Below are positions 42,194 to 50,936 of a stretch of DNA of 64,000 nucleotides, piece after piece. A program made the translations under genes and the position numbers. Source of the stretch: Lacibacter cauensis. GTDB lineage: Bacteria > Bacteroidota > Bacteroidia > Chitinophagales > Chitinophagaceae. A model generated the notes under the pieces. That model was given only the letters and a program-made list of their open reading frames with translations, did not search any database and was not told the DNA's origin. How positions within the stretch are numbered: position 1 is the first letter of the stretch; each line of letters starts with the position of its first letter. Where the stretch lies: positions 248,001 through 312,000 of the forward strand of contig NZ_VLLE01000003.1 of the NCBI RefSeq assembly GCF_007830055.1, written 5' to 3'.

Positions 42194-43402
42194 ATGAAAC
42201 AGTGTTTTATAGTTGATGGTCTGCGCACGCCGGTAGGAAGTTTTAAAGGAATGTATTCGGGTCTTCGTGCCGACGATCTGGCGGCTGTGCCGTTAGCCGG
42301 GCTGATGGAAAAGTATAAAGCTGTACTTCCTGCACAGGCAGTGGAAGATGTGATTCTCGGTTGTGTAAACCAGGCAGGAGAAGATAACCGCAACGTGGCA
42401 CGCATGGCTCTGTTACTGGCGGGATTGCCCTATACCGTTCCCGGTGAAACGGTGAACCGTTTATGTGCATCGGGTATGAGTGCAGTGGTGCAGGCCAAAC
42501 GTGCTATACAAAGTGGTGACGCAGATGTGTTGATTGCCGGAGGTATAGAGCACATGACGAGAAGCCCCTTGGTGATGAGCAAAGCAAGTGTTGCTTTTGA
42601 TGGTAACCAGGAACTGTTCGACAGCAGTTTCGGCTGGCGTTTTGTGAATCCGAAAATGAAAGCAATGTATGGTACCGATGCCATGGGCGAAACAGCAGAG
42701 AACCTGGTTGATTTGTACAACATTGCACGTGAAGATCAAGATCGCTTTGCGTACAACAGCCAAATGAAGGCAGCAGCTGCAACAGCCAACGGAAAGCTGG
42801 CAACAGAAATCTGCAGCGTAACGATTCCACAAAAGAAAGGAGAGGCAGTTGTTGTTACAAAAGATGAATTTATAAAGCCTTCTACCACACCCGAGATTTT
42901 GGCAAAGCTCAAACCTGCCTTTCGTACAAACGGCAGCGTTACTGCCGGTAATGCATCGGGTTTAAACGACGGTGCTGCAGCTTTACTGTTGGCCAGCGAT
43001 ACAGCGGTTGCACAATATAGATTAAAGCCTTTGGCAAAAGTTATCAGCTCGCATGTTACAGGTGTGGAGCCACGTATTATGGGCATTGGCCCGGTAGAAG
43101 CGGCCAACAAAGCTTTGGCAAAAGCAGGCATTGGCTGGAACGATGTGGCGGTGATTGAACTGAACGAAGCGTTTGCAGCACAATCGCTCGCCTGCATACG
43201 GCAATGGGGTTTGGCCGATGATGATGCAAGGATCAACCGGTATGGCGGAGCCATTGCAATTGGTCATCCGTTGGGCATGAGTGGTGCACGTATTATCCTT
43301 ACTGCAGCGAAGCAGTTACAGGAAGTGGAGGGTAAATATGCGCTGTGTACGATGTGTATTGGTGTGGGACAAGGCTACGCCGTTGTGTTGGAGAAAGCAT
43401 AA
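42194..43402 (+). CDS. Thiolase (acetyl-CoA acyltransferase)
   Basis: The 402-residue thiolase has the nucleophile Cys in NRLCASGMSAV (near residue 90), the GGIEHMTRSPLVM segment, NGSVTAGNASGLNDGAAA, the His motif NEAFAAQS and the C-terminal CTMCIGVGQG with the second catalytic Cys. GxGRxAIGHPLG is seen as YGGAIAIGHPLG. It joins or cleaves acyl-CoA in fatty acid or aromatic degradation (FadA/PcaF-like). The start is the ATG at 42194, preferred to an upstream TTG. Confidence 0.95.
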   Translation: MKQCFIVDGLRTPVGSFKGMYSGLRADDLAAVPLAGLMEKYKAVLPAQAVEDVILGCVNQAGEDNRNVARMALLLAGLPYTVPGETVNRLCASGMSAVVQAKRAIQSGDADVLIAGGIEHMTRSPLVMSKASVAFDGNQELFDSSFGWRFVNPKMKAMYGTDAMGETAENLVDLYNIAREDQDRFAYNSQMKAAAATANGKLATEICSVTIPQKKGEAVVVTKDEFIKPSTTPEILAKLKPAFRTNGSVTAGNASGLNDGAAALLLASDTAVAQYRLKPLAKVISSHVTGVEPRIMGIGPVEAANKALAKAGIGWNDVAVIELNEAFAAQSLACIRQWGLADDDARINRYGGAIAIGHPLGMSGARIILTAAKQLQEVEGKYALCTMCIGVGQGYAVVLEKA

Positions 43403-43474
43403 ATAAGCAAGGCTTTACTTGAATCTGGATTTAATCTTTATTCCTGCCTTACCTTTGCAGCTCAATCTTTCGTT

Positions 43475-43705
43475 ATGCAAAAGTGGGGACTGTTATTTGT
43501 TTTTACAGCTTTTTTGTTGTTGCTGGGTACTGTTGATGCAGAGGCACAATGTGCTATTTGTACCAAAACAGCATCGCAGTTAGGCGAAAAGCCCGCAAAG
43601 GCATTGAATGGCGCTATTATTTACCTCATGAGTGCTCCCCTGCTCATTATTGGTTTCGTTGGCTGGCGTTGGTGGAAGAGTCAGCAAACAGAAGAGCAGC
43701 AATAA
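43475..43705 (+). CDS. Small exported membrane protein, unknown
   Basis: This 76-residue protein has an N-terminal signal (to about residue 25, DAEA), then QCAICTKTASQLGEKPAKALNGAI and one transmembrane segment (about 47-66) ending in a basic WRWWKSQQ. The CAIC pair just after the signal is a possible disulfide or metal site facing the periplasm. I know no family by name; similar tiny proteins occur in Bacteroidota (from memory). Confidence 0.7.
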   Translation: MQKWGLLFVFTAFLLLLGTVDAEAQCAICTKTASQLGEKPAKALNGAIIYLMSAPLLIIGFVGWRWWKSQQTEEQQ

Positions 43706-43716
43706 ATTGTATGTAC

Positions 43717-43793
43717 GACCTGACAGGTTAAGTCCATCAGGCCGATCGTTGCAAGATTCACAATCTGCAATAGATACATCAACCTGTCAGGTC
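43717..43793. repeat. 13-bp inverted repeat, GACCTGACAGGTT
   Basis: GACCTGACAGGTT (43717-43729) and AACCTGTCAGGTC (43781-43793) are perfect inverse copies 51 nt apart. Each arm is itself nearly palindromic. The arm word is also at 13292-13304. It may be a stem for 3' end formation or a dispersed element. Confidence 0.65.
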
Positions 43794-43818
43794 CTTCAGT
43801 AGAGTTTAAATGCGCATA

Positions 43819-43867
43819 TCTCGACTGCGCTCGACATTTCGCCAAAAACCCTTCGACTTCGCTCAGG
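43819..43867. repeat. Dispersed repeat, TCTCGACTGCGCTCGA type (third copy)
   Basis: TCTCGACTGCGCTCGA (43819-43834) and CCTTCGACTTCGCTCAGG (43850-43867) match the copies at 17663 and 26606. It lies in the gap upstream of the zinc protease gene. Confidence 0.7.
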
Positions 43868-43944
43868 GTTTTCAAAACCACTAATCACATTCTCTTTTCT
43901 CAATCAACAGCACTGCTTAACTTGTATGCATCAATCAACTGCAT

Positions 43945-46350
43945 ATGCGAAAATTAGTAGTAGTCCTCTTGCTGTTCCCTTTATTTACAACAGCACAAAA
44001 ACTTCCAACCATTGAAGAAAAAACAAACGGGTTAAAAAAGTACGAAGGGTACTTTCCTTTTTATTGGGATGAAAACACGGGCAAACTTTGGCTTGAAGTA
44101 GATAAGTTCGATACAGAGTTTCTATATGTGGTATCCTTGCCTGCAGGCTTAGGCAGTAATGATATTGGACTTGATCGTGGGTTACTCGGCGAAGACCGTG
44201 TGGTGAAGTTTACGAAAACAGGGCGCAAAGTATTACTCATTCAGCCCAACTACGGTTACCGGGCATTATCGAACGATGCAGCCGAGCGCCGTGCAGTAGA
44301 ACAGGCCTTTGCACAAACAACCGTATTTGGTTTTACCGTAGAAGCAGAAAGCAATGGCAGTGTATTGGTAGATGCAACTGATTTCCTGTTGCGTGATGCC
44401 ATGAAGGTGAGCAATACCATTCGCCGGATGCGGCAGGGTAATTATGCACTCGATAAAACACGCAGCGCCATGTATTTGCCACGTACCAAAAACTTTCCGC
44501 TTAACTCCGAACTGGAAGTAACAGTTACCTATGTAAACAACGATGGTGAAGTAGGCAACTACGTGCAGGCTGTTGCGCCATCTACTGAAGCAATTACATT
44601 GCGTATTCATCATTCATTGGTGCAGCTGCCCGATAATAATTATAAACCACGGGTGTTCGATCCACGCAGCAGTTACATTCCTATTTCATTTTACGACTAT
44701 GCATCACCCGTTAGTGACCCCATCGAAAAATATTACATCATCCGCCATCGCCTGCAAAAGAAAAATCCATCTGCTGCTAAAAGTGAAGCAGTGAAGCCCA
44801 TCATTTATTATTTAGACAATGGCACACCTGAACCCATCCGTTCGGCCTTGCTCGAAGGTGGCAAGTGGTGGAATCAGGCTTTTGAAGCAGCCGGTTATAC
44901 CAACGCCTTTGATGTACGCATATTGCCCGACAGTGCAGATCCGATGGACATCCGTTACAACATGATCAACTGGGTGCATCGTTCCACTCGTGGCTGGAGT
45001 TATGGCGCCTCAGTCGTTGATCCACGTACAGGAGAAATTATTAAAGGACAGGTATCGCTTGGTTCCTTACGTGTGCGCCAGGATTATCTCATCTTCTCCG
45101 GTTTACTATCGCCCTACGAAACAGGTATTCCCGCAAATGATCAGATGCTGAAAGCAGCACTGGCTCGTTTACGTCAGTTATCGGCACACGAAATTGGTCA
45201 TACAATTGGTTTGATGCACAACTATGCTGCCAGCGTAAGTAACCGTGCCAGTGTAATGGATTATCCGCATCCAACCATTCATCTCAACGCACAAGGCGAA
45301 ATGGATTTTTCGAATGTGTATGATGATAAAATTGGGGAGTGGGATAAAGTAGCCGTTACCTGGGGCTACCAGGATTTTCCTGCCGGCACAAATGAAGCAA
45401 CTGCTTTAAATAACATTCTAGCTGATGCGAATAAACGTGGTCTGCAGTTCATCAGCGATCGGGATGCACGTGCACCGGGTGGTTTGCATCCGCAGGCGCA
45501 TTTGTGGGATAACGGTGTAAGCGCAACCGAAGAATTGAAAGAAGTAATGAAAGTACGGGCCAAAGCCTTGAATGATTTTGGAGAGAAGAATATTCGGGTG
45601 GGTATGCCCATGGCCATGCTGGAAGATGCATTGGTGCCGGTGTACTTTTATCATCGTTATCAACTTGAAGCCGCAACGAAATTAGTGGGGGGTATGTATT
45701 ACTCCTATGCTTTGCGTGGCGATGGACAGCTTGTGACCAAGCAAATGAGCAAAGCCGAACAGCTGGCGGCATTGTATGCGATTGTTGATTGTATTGATCC
45801 GAAAGTATTGCAGATACCCGATCGTATTGCTGCGTTAATTCCACCACGGCCATCGGGTTATATTGGTTCAAGAGAATTGTTCCGTAAACGCACAGGGTTG
45901 TCATTCGATCAGTTGTCACCTGCAGAAACAGGAGCTGATCTTCCCTTCTCGTTTTTATTCAACAGCGAACGCTTGAGCCGCATGGTGCAGTTGGAATTGA
46001 AGGGTGGATTAGGAGTAGAAGAAATGCTGCGTGTGTTGATTGATAAAACATTTAAAGCGCCACGCCGCACCGGTATGGAAGCATTGATACAACAACAAAC
46101 AGAACAGGTGTTGTTAACGTATTTATTGGCTGCATCGGTTGATGAAAACAATTCGTATACAGTGCGCTCGGTATTAACTAAAGTGTTAAACGATTTGAAA
46201 AAGTATATCGATCTGCAAAGCAAAACAGCAACGGGTACGTATGCCGGCCATTTGCAATTAGCAGCCGAACGCATGAAGAATCCATCTGCTGCGAAACCAA
46301 CCATTCACAAAGAAGCCCCGCCGGGTGCACCGATTGGTTGTGAGGATTGA
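43945..46350 (+). CDS. Large exported zinc-dependent metalloprotease
   Basis: The 801-residue protein has a signal peptide (RKLVVVLLLFPLFTTAQ) and a zinc-protease site, SAHEIGHTIGLMHN (H415, E416, H419, with a third ligand H425), which fits the metzincin motif HExxHxxGxxH. N- and C-terminal regions resemble the DUF5117/DUF5118-type domains of a Bacteroidota protease family. The product probably works in the periplasm or outside. It is followed by a large hairpin shared with meaB. Confidence 0.9.
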   Translation: MRKLVVVLLLFPLFTTAQKLPTIEEKTNGLKKYEGYFPFYWDENTGKLWLEVDKFDTEFLYVVSLPAGLGSNDIGLDRGLLGEDRVVKFTKTGRKVLLIQPNYGYRALSNDAAERRAVEQAFAQTTVFGFTVEAESNGSVLVDATDFLLRDAMKVSNTIRRMRQGNYALDKTRSAMYLPRTKNFPLNSELEVTVTYVNNDGEVGNYVQAVAPSTEAITLRIHHSLVQLPDNNYKPRVFDPRSSYIPISFYDYASPVSDPIEKYYIIRHRLQKKNPSAAKSEAVKPIIYYLDNGTPEPIRSALLEGGKWWNQAFEAAGYTNAFDVRILPDSADPMDIRYNMINWVHRSTRGWSYGASVVDPRTGEIIKGQVSLGSLRVRQDYLIFSGLLSPYETGIPANDQMLKAALARLRQLSAHEIGHTIGLMHNYAASVSNRASVMDYPHPTIHLNAQGEMDFSNVYDDKIGEWDKVAVTWGYQDFPAGTNEATALNNILADANKRGLQFISDRDARAPGGLHPQAHLWDNGVSATEELKEVMKVRAKALNDFGEKNIRVGMPMAMLEDALVPVYFYHRYQLEAATKLVGGMYYSYALRGDGQLVTKQMSKAEQLAALYAIVDCIDPKVLQIPDRIAALIPPRPSGYIGSRELFRKRTGLSFDQLSPAETGADLPFSFLFNSERLSRMVQLELKGGLGVEEMLRVLIDKTFKAPRRTGMEALIQQQTEQVLLTYLLAASVDENNSYTVRSVLTKVLNDLKKYIDLQSKTATGTYAGHLQLAAERMKNPSAAKPTIHKEAPPGAPIGCED

Positions 46351-46464
46351 TTTGCCACAAAGACACTAAGGCGCAAAGAAAAAGAAAGGAGAGCATTGCT
46401 CTCCTTTCTTTTTCTTGTATTTTCTCTTCGTGCATTTTTGCGTCTTGGTGTCTTCGTGGCAAAA
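46351..46464. repeat. Large intergenic inverted repeat / bidirectional terminator
   Basis: A perfect 19-bp stem joins 46376-46394 and 46398-46416 with a 3-base loop (a 5-base loop if the last C-G pair stays open). Outside it, 46351-46377 pairs with the reversed segment near 46436-46464 with about three mismatches, giving a long hairpin with an internal bulge. It fills nearly the whole gap between the convergent protease and meaB genes. The arms contain CCACAAAGACAC and its inverse, which resemble a dispersed element of many bacterial genomes (from memory). Confidence 0.8.
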
Positions 46465-46466
46465 AC

Positions 46467-47366
46467 TCAATTAAACCTTTGTACAAACCGGTACAAATTA
46501 AAATCTCCTTTCTTCAGCTCTTCTTCAATCTGCAGTTTCATGCTGTTCTTCTGTACATCTTTCATGCGTTGCTGCTGAATAAGGTAATAGGCTTTTTCTG
46601 CCAGCAACCAGCTTCTGCGTTCGTTGGTATGTTGCTGCTGTAACAGTTCTTCAATTTTTTCGAGTAATTCAGCGGCACCGTTTTGTTGGGTAGCAATGGT
46701 TTTCACCACCGGTAGTTCATTGCTGTGTGTGGCAAAAGCAGGAGCTAACATTAACCGGAGATTACGCACAAACAAATCTGCTTCTGGACGATCGGCTTTG
46801 TTCACTGCAAAAATATCAGCAATCTCCATCAGTCCTGCTTTCATCGTTTGCACTTCATCGCCGGCTTCAGGCACCAACACAACAACTGTGACATCAGCCA
46901 ACCCTGCAATTTCAATTTCACTTTGTCCTACACCTACTGTTTCAACAAGTACATAATCAAACCCTGCTGCTTTGCAGGTATCGGTGATCTCTAAAATTTT
47001 CGGATGCAATCCTCCCAGCGAACCACGTGTGGCTAACGAACGGATAAAGACATCGGGATGATTGTACCAATTGCTCATGCGAATACGATCGCCAAGCAAT
47101 GCACCAAGGTTAAAGGGAGATGATGGATCAACACAAAGCACCGCCACTTTTTTGCCTTTGTTCACCAGTAATCCAATCAGGCTGTCGGTAAGTGTGCTTT
47201 TTCCTGCACCGGGTGGTCCGGTAATACCAATAACAGGCGTTGTGGCTGCAGGCAGACTTTGCAAAAAAATTTCATAACCCGCTACCTCATTTTCAATCAA
47301 TGAAATAATGCGGGCAAGACTTTTTGTATTGCCTTTTTGTAATTCCTCCTGTAAAGTCGTCCACAT
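46467..47366 (-). CDS. meaB: Methylmalonyl-CoA mutase-associated GTPase MeaB
   Basis: The 299-residue G3E-family GTPase has Walker A GITGPPGAGKST near residue 47 and the VLCVDPSSPFNLGALLGDRIRM stretch. DYVLVETVGVGQSE (G3 region) and VFAVNKAD (NKxD) complete the GTPase motifs. MeaB protects and reloads adenosylcobalamin in methylmalonyl-CoA mutase. The mutase genes themselves are not in the window. It also bears the alternative name ArgK. Confidence 0.95.
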   Translation of the reverse strand: MWTTLQEELQKGNTKSLARIISLIENEVAGYEIFLQSLPAATTPVIGITGPPGAGKSTLTDSLIGLLVNKGKKVAVLCVDPSSPFNLGALLGDRIRMSNWYNHPDVFIRSLATRGSLGGLHPKILEITDTCKAAGFDYVLVETVGVGQSEIEIAGLADVTVVVLVPEAGDEVQTMKAGLMEIADIFAVNKADRPEADLFVRNLRLMLAPAFATHSNELPVVKTIATQQNGAAELLEKIEELLQQQHTNERRSWLLAEKAYYLIQQQRMKDVQKNSMKLQIEEELKKGDFNLYRFVQRFN

Positions 47367-47516
47367 GTTACAAACCTAAATGAAATAATGGTTCCTTCAA
47401 ACTAAGTAAAAGTCTGTAGTTGTATCATCGGCACTCACACGCTTATGTTACTGAACCACGCAGTTAGAAAGATCAGCAGTGAAACAACGTAAAGTTTGTT
47501 TATTTGCACAACCAGC

Positions 47517-48782
47517 ATGCTGTTTAACCGAACCAACATACATCTGTTCATTTTTTGTGCTGCCGTATTACTCATGGTAATTGGTTTTTTATGCAGCCGT
47601 GCTTTACTCAGTATTGGTACAATTGTACTCATTACAAATGCATTTATTCAGGGCGATTTAAACGAACGTTTCCGCAAATTCAGTTCCGATAAGCTATCTG
47701 TCGCCATCAGTTGTTTGTTTGTGCTGCCTTTTCTTTCCGGTTTGTGGAGCAGCAACAAAGAAGAATGGGCTGCAATGATGCAGGATAAGCTCCCGTTATT
47801 ATTACTTCCGTTTGCGTTAGTACTGCAAAAAGGAATAAAACAGCAACAGCTTGTATGGTTTAAACTGCTTTGGATAGGGGCGATGTTTGCAGGTTCGGTA
47901 TGGAGCACTATACAGTACCTGACAGCATTGACGCATTTCAATGAAGCGTACCGGTTTTCGCAAACAATTCCCACGCCTGCGGCAAACGATCATATACGTT
48001 TCAGTATGGGTATTGTTATAGCTTTGTTGTTTTGGTTAAAACTCGAAGAAGGAAAGAAAATAACTACCCGGTTACTTACGCTATTGGTACGTGCTGTTGC
48101 ATTGTGGTTTATTGTTTATTTACATCTGCTCGGCGCTAAAACAGGGTTACTTGGGCTGTACGTGGTTGTACTTCCTTTGTTGATTACGCAACTGTATAAA
48201 ACAGGTAAACGAAAAATTGCAGCCCTTGTAACCACGATGGGATTATTCCTGCCGCTACTGGCCTATACAGTTCTCCCTACATTTCGTTTGCGTGTACACT
48301 ATGTGCTGTTTGAACGGTTGAACTGGAGTACACAGGCGTTTGCAGGAAACTTCAGCGACGAAAACCGCTGGCGAAGTATACAAAGCGGCTGGTATTTGTT
48401 TACACACAACTGGCTTACCGGCGTGGGTTATGGCGATGTAAAATCGCAGACTGCTGCGTGGTATGCAACACATGCACCTGCTGTTGCAGCAACGCAACAG
48501 TTTTTACCGCTTAACCAATGGCTAATGAGCGGAAGTGGTGCCGGTATTACTGCTTTGTTGCTCTTTGGTACTGTTGCATTACTGCCTTTCTTTTTAAAAA
48601 AATGGAAACAACATCAACAGGCATTGGCCTTTGTACTGTTCATGAATCTGGTGTTTTTGTACGAAAGCACAATTGATGATCAGTTGGGTGTGTTTGTATA
48701 TTGTTTTTTTATCCTATATTGGAATTGTACGATCAACCTTGAGAAAAACGAACTACTGAAATGCAACCCATCTCCGTTGTAA
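47517..48782 (+). CDS. O-antigen ligase-like membrane protein
   Basis: The 421-residue protein has about ten transmembrane segments, with a large loop before the last three. That loop region, SGWYLFTHNWLTGVGYGDVKSQ, resembles the periplasmic loop of the O-antigen ligase/polymerase (Wzy/WaaL) family. It probably works on surface polysaccharide or lipid-linked sugar. The start is the ATG at 47517. It overlaps the following glycosyltransferase gene by 22 nt, which suggests coupled translation and a shared pathway. Confidence 0.78.
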   Translation: MLFNRTNIHLFIFCAAVLLMVIGFLCSRALLSIGTIVLITNAFIQGDLNERFRKFSSDKLSVAISCLFVLPFLSGLWSSNKEEWAAMMQDKLPLLLLPFALVLQKGIKQQQLVWFKLLWIGAMFAGSVWSTIQYLTALTHFNEAYRFSQTIPTPAANDHIRFSMGIVIALLFWLKLEEGKKITTRLLTLLVRAVALWFIVYLHLLGAKTGLLGLYVVVLPLLITQLYKTGKRKIAALVTTMGLFLPLLAYTVLPTFRLRVHYVLFERLNWSTQAFAGNFSDENRWRSIQSGWYLFTHNWLTGVGYGDVKSQTAAWYATHAPAVAATQQFLPLNQWLMSGSGAGITALLLFGTVALLPFFLKKWKQHQQALAFVLFMNLVFLYESTIDDQLGVFVYCFFILYWNCTINLEKNELLKCNPSPL

Positions 48783-49522
48783 TAATTACAAAAAATGCAG
48801 CACACCTGTTAGCGCCCACACTGCAAAGTGTAAGGCAGTTAACAGACAGTATTATTGTGTGCGATACAGGCAGCAATGATGCGACCATACCCGTTGCCAA
48901 AAAAAACGGCGCCAGGGTAATTGAAGAAAAGTGGCGGGGGCATGGGCTTACCAAAAACATTGCCAACGAACAGGCCGATTATGATTGGATATTGCAGATT
49001 GATGCCGATGAAATCGTAGATCAACAACTGCTCGATTCGTTGCTGCATCTTGATTTATCGAATGAAAAACTGGTGTTTACTGTACGGCGGAAAAACTTTT
49101 TTGCAGAAAAGCTCATACGTTTTGGCCAATGGCGGCACGATGAACCGATAAGGCTGTTTAACCGCAACCAAGCCATTTGGAATGAAGATGCGATACATGA
49201 AAAACTGATTTATGAAGAAGGCTGTGAAGTAAAAAAGCTGAAAGGGGCCCTGCTGCATAAAACAGTACAAACGGTAGAGCAGTACAGGGAAAAGATGAAC
49301 AACTATGCAGTTAAAAGTGGTGAGCAGTATTTTAAAGATGGGGTAAAAGGCGTTTCGTTTAAACTCCTGTTCTCGCATTTGTTTAACTTCTTTCATAATT
49401 ACATTCTGCGGTTGGGTATACTGGATGGCAGAGAAGGATTGATTATTGCGCTTACCAATTCGAAATACACCAAAATAAAATACAAAACACTGCAGCGTTT
49501 ACAAAAGCAGCAGAAACCGTAA
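48761..49522 (+). CDS. Glycosyltransferase family 2, WaaE/KdtX-like
   Basis: The 253-residue GT-A enzyme begins PISVVIITKNAAHLLAPTLQSV, has the sugar-nucleotide motif DTGSNDAT and the metal-binding LQIDADEIV, followed by FIRRGQWRHDEPIRLFN-like sequence (IRFGQWRHDEPIRLFNR). That last stretch is typical of the WaaE/KdtX group, which adds a sugar to the LPS core. It has no long membrane segment. The overlap with the O-antigen-ligase-like gene suggests the same pathway. Confidence 0.87.
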   Translation: MQPISVVIITKNAAHLLAPTLQSVRQLTDSIIVCDTGSNDATIPVAKKNGARVIEEKWRGHGLTKNIANEQADYDWILQIDADEIVDQQLLDSLLHLDLSNEKLVFTVRRKNFFAEKLIRFGQWRHDEPIRLFNRNQAIWNEDAIHEKLIYEEGCEVKKLKGALLHKTVQTVEQYREKMNNYAVKSGEQYFKDGVKGVSFKLLFSHLFNFFHNYILRLGILDGREGLIIALTNSKYTKIKYKTLQRLQKQQKP

Positions 49523-49559
49523 TGCGTTTCTTTGTTATTTTGTACAGAGAACCACTTGT

Positions 49560-50201
49560 ATGACCAACTTTATTCCCATCTTTCCTTTAAGTATAATTGT
49601 TTTTCCCGGCGAAAATTTAAACCTGCACATTTTTGAACCCCGGTACAAACAGCTTATTACCGAGTGCTTCGAACAAAAGAAGCCATTTGGTATACCGGCA
49701 GTGGTAAACAAAGAACTGAAAGAGCTGGGTACATTGGTGGAAGTAAGTGAAATACGCAAAGTGTACGACGATGGCAAGATGGATATTACAACACGTGGTA
49801 TAAAAGTATTTCGTACACTGGAGCTGGTGCGGACTATACCCGATAAACTCTACAGCGGAGCAATAGTAACCTACCCCGATGATCTTGATGATGGCAGCCG
49901 CCTGCAAATGCAAAAAGTAGTGCAGGGCATTAAGGAATTGCACAAACTTTTACAGGTAAGTAAAGATTTTAAAAAGCCGGAAGACGAGTTAAAGTCGTTC
50001 GACGTAGCACACCACATTGGCCTCAACGCAAATGAAGAATACGAACTGTTGGGCCTCTTCAGAGAAGCACAACGGCAGGAATATTTAAAACGCCACCTCA
50101 ACAAGGTTATTCCCTTGCTTTCGGAAATGGAAGGCCTCAAAGAAAAAGTAAAACTCAACGGCCATTTCAGGAATTTGCAGTCGTTCGATTTTGACCTGTA
50201 A
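49560..50201 (+). CDS. Lon substrate-binding domain protein
   Basis: The 213-residue protein has the LON N-terminal fold: FIPIFPLSIIVFPGENLNLHIFEPRYKQLI, then GIPAVV and GTLVEVSEIRKVYDDGKMDI and ITTRGIKVF-like strands. Helices at 130-213 end it. It has no ATPase or protease part. In bacteria such stand-alone LON proteins are of unknown role, perhaps binding misfolded substrates. It is 9 nt upstream of coaX. Confidence 0.9.
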   Translation: MTNFIPIFPLSIIVFPGENLNLHIFEPRYKQLITECFEQKKPFGIPAVVNKELKELGTLVEVSEIRKVYDDGKMDITTRGIKVFRTLELVRTIPDKLYSGAIVTYPDDLDDGSRLQMQKVVQGIKELHKLLQVSKDFKKPEDELKSFDVAHHIGLNANEEYELLGLFREAQRQEYLKRHLNKVIPLLSEMEGLKEKVKLNGHFRNLQSFDFDL

Positions 50202-50210
50202 CTTCGCTCT

Positions 50211-50936
50211 ATGTCCACCACCATTTGTTTCGACTTCGGGAACACCCGTTTAAAAGCGGCAGTGTTCCATGAGCGGGAGCTCAAAGAAATCAGCATTCTT
50301 CCGGATGACGAGCGTACAACAATCGAAGCCCTGCTGCAGAAATACCAGCCGCAGTTTACCATTCTGTCATCGGTCATCAACCACAGCGAAACAGTGGAGC
50401 ATGTGTTGGCGCATTACAGCAACTTCCATAAATTATCGCATGTAACGAAGCTGCCGTTTACCACACCGGTGGGTAAGCCCGAAACCATTGGTGCCGATCG
50501 GTTGGCACTTTGTGCAGCAGCCGTACATCTTTTTCCCAACAGTAATAACCTGGCTATTGGGCTGGGCACTTGTATTACCTACAACTTCATCAATAACCAG
50601 AACCAGTTTTTAGGCGGCAGTATATCGCCGGGGCTCGAAATGCGGTTTAAAGCCATGCATGGCCTCACAGCCAAACTGCCATTGGTAAATATGGAGTGGA
50701 ATTTCCCCCTAATTGGCTACGATACCAAAACCAACCTCCTCAGCGGGGTGGCCTGGGGTATGGCCAAGGAAATTGATGGTATCATTGATGCCTACGCCGA
50801 AAAGTACGGGAACTTTAACGTGCAATTAACCGGGGGCGATACGCTTCATTTTGCTCCTCTGCTCAAAAACCAGATATTTGCAGACCCTCAACTAATCTTT
50901 AAAGGACTGTATGCAATCAGTGAGTTTAATCGGTAA
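50211..50936 (+). CDS. coaX: Type III pantothenate kinase
   Basis: The 241-residue enzyme phosphorylates pantothenate in coenzyme A synthesis without acetyl-CoA feedback. It shows the ASKHA-type opening TICFDFGNTRLKAAVF, the motif GADRLALCAAA (about 100) and the phosphate motif GLGTCITYNFI, then GGSISPGLEMRFKAM. It is slightly shorter than typical enzymes (about 255). Its last 26 nt overlap the start of the outer-membrane-protein gene. Confidence 0.95.
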   Translation: MSTTICFDFGNTRLKAAVFHERELKEISILPDDERTTIEALLQKYQPQFTILSSVINHSETVEHVLAHYSNFHKLSHVTKLPFTTPVGKPETIGADRLALCAAAVHLFPNSNNLAIGLGTCITYNFINNQNQFLGGSISPGLEMRFKAMHGLTAKLPLVNMEWNFPLIGYDTKTNLLSGVAWGMAKEIDGIIDAYAEKYGNFNVQLTGGDTLHFAPLLKNQIFADPQLIFKGLYAISEFNR

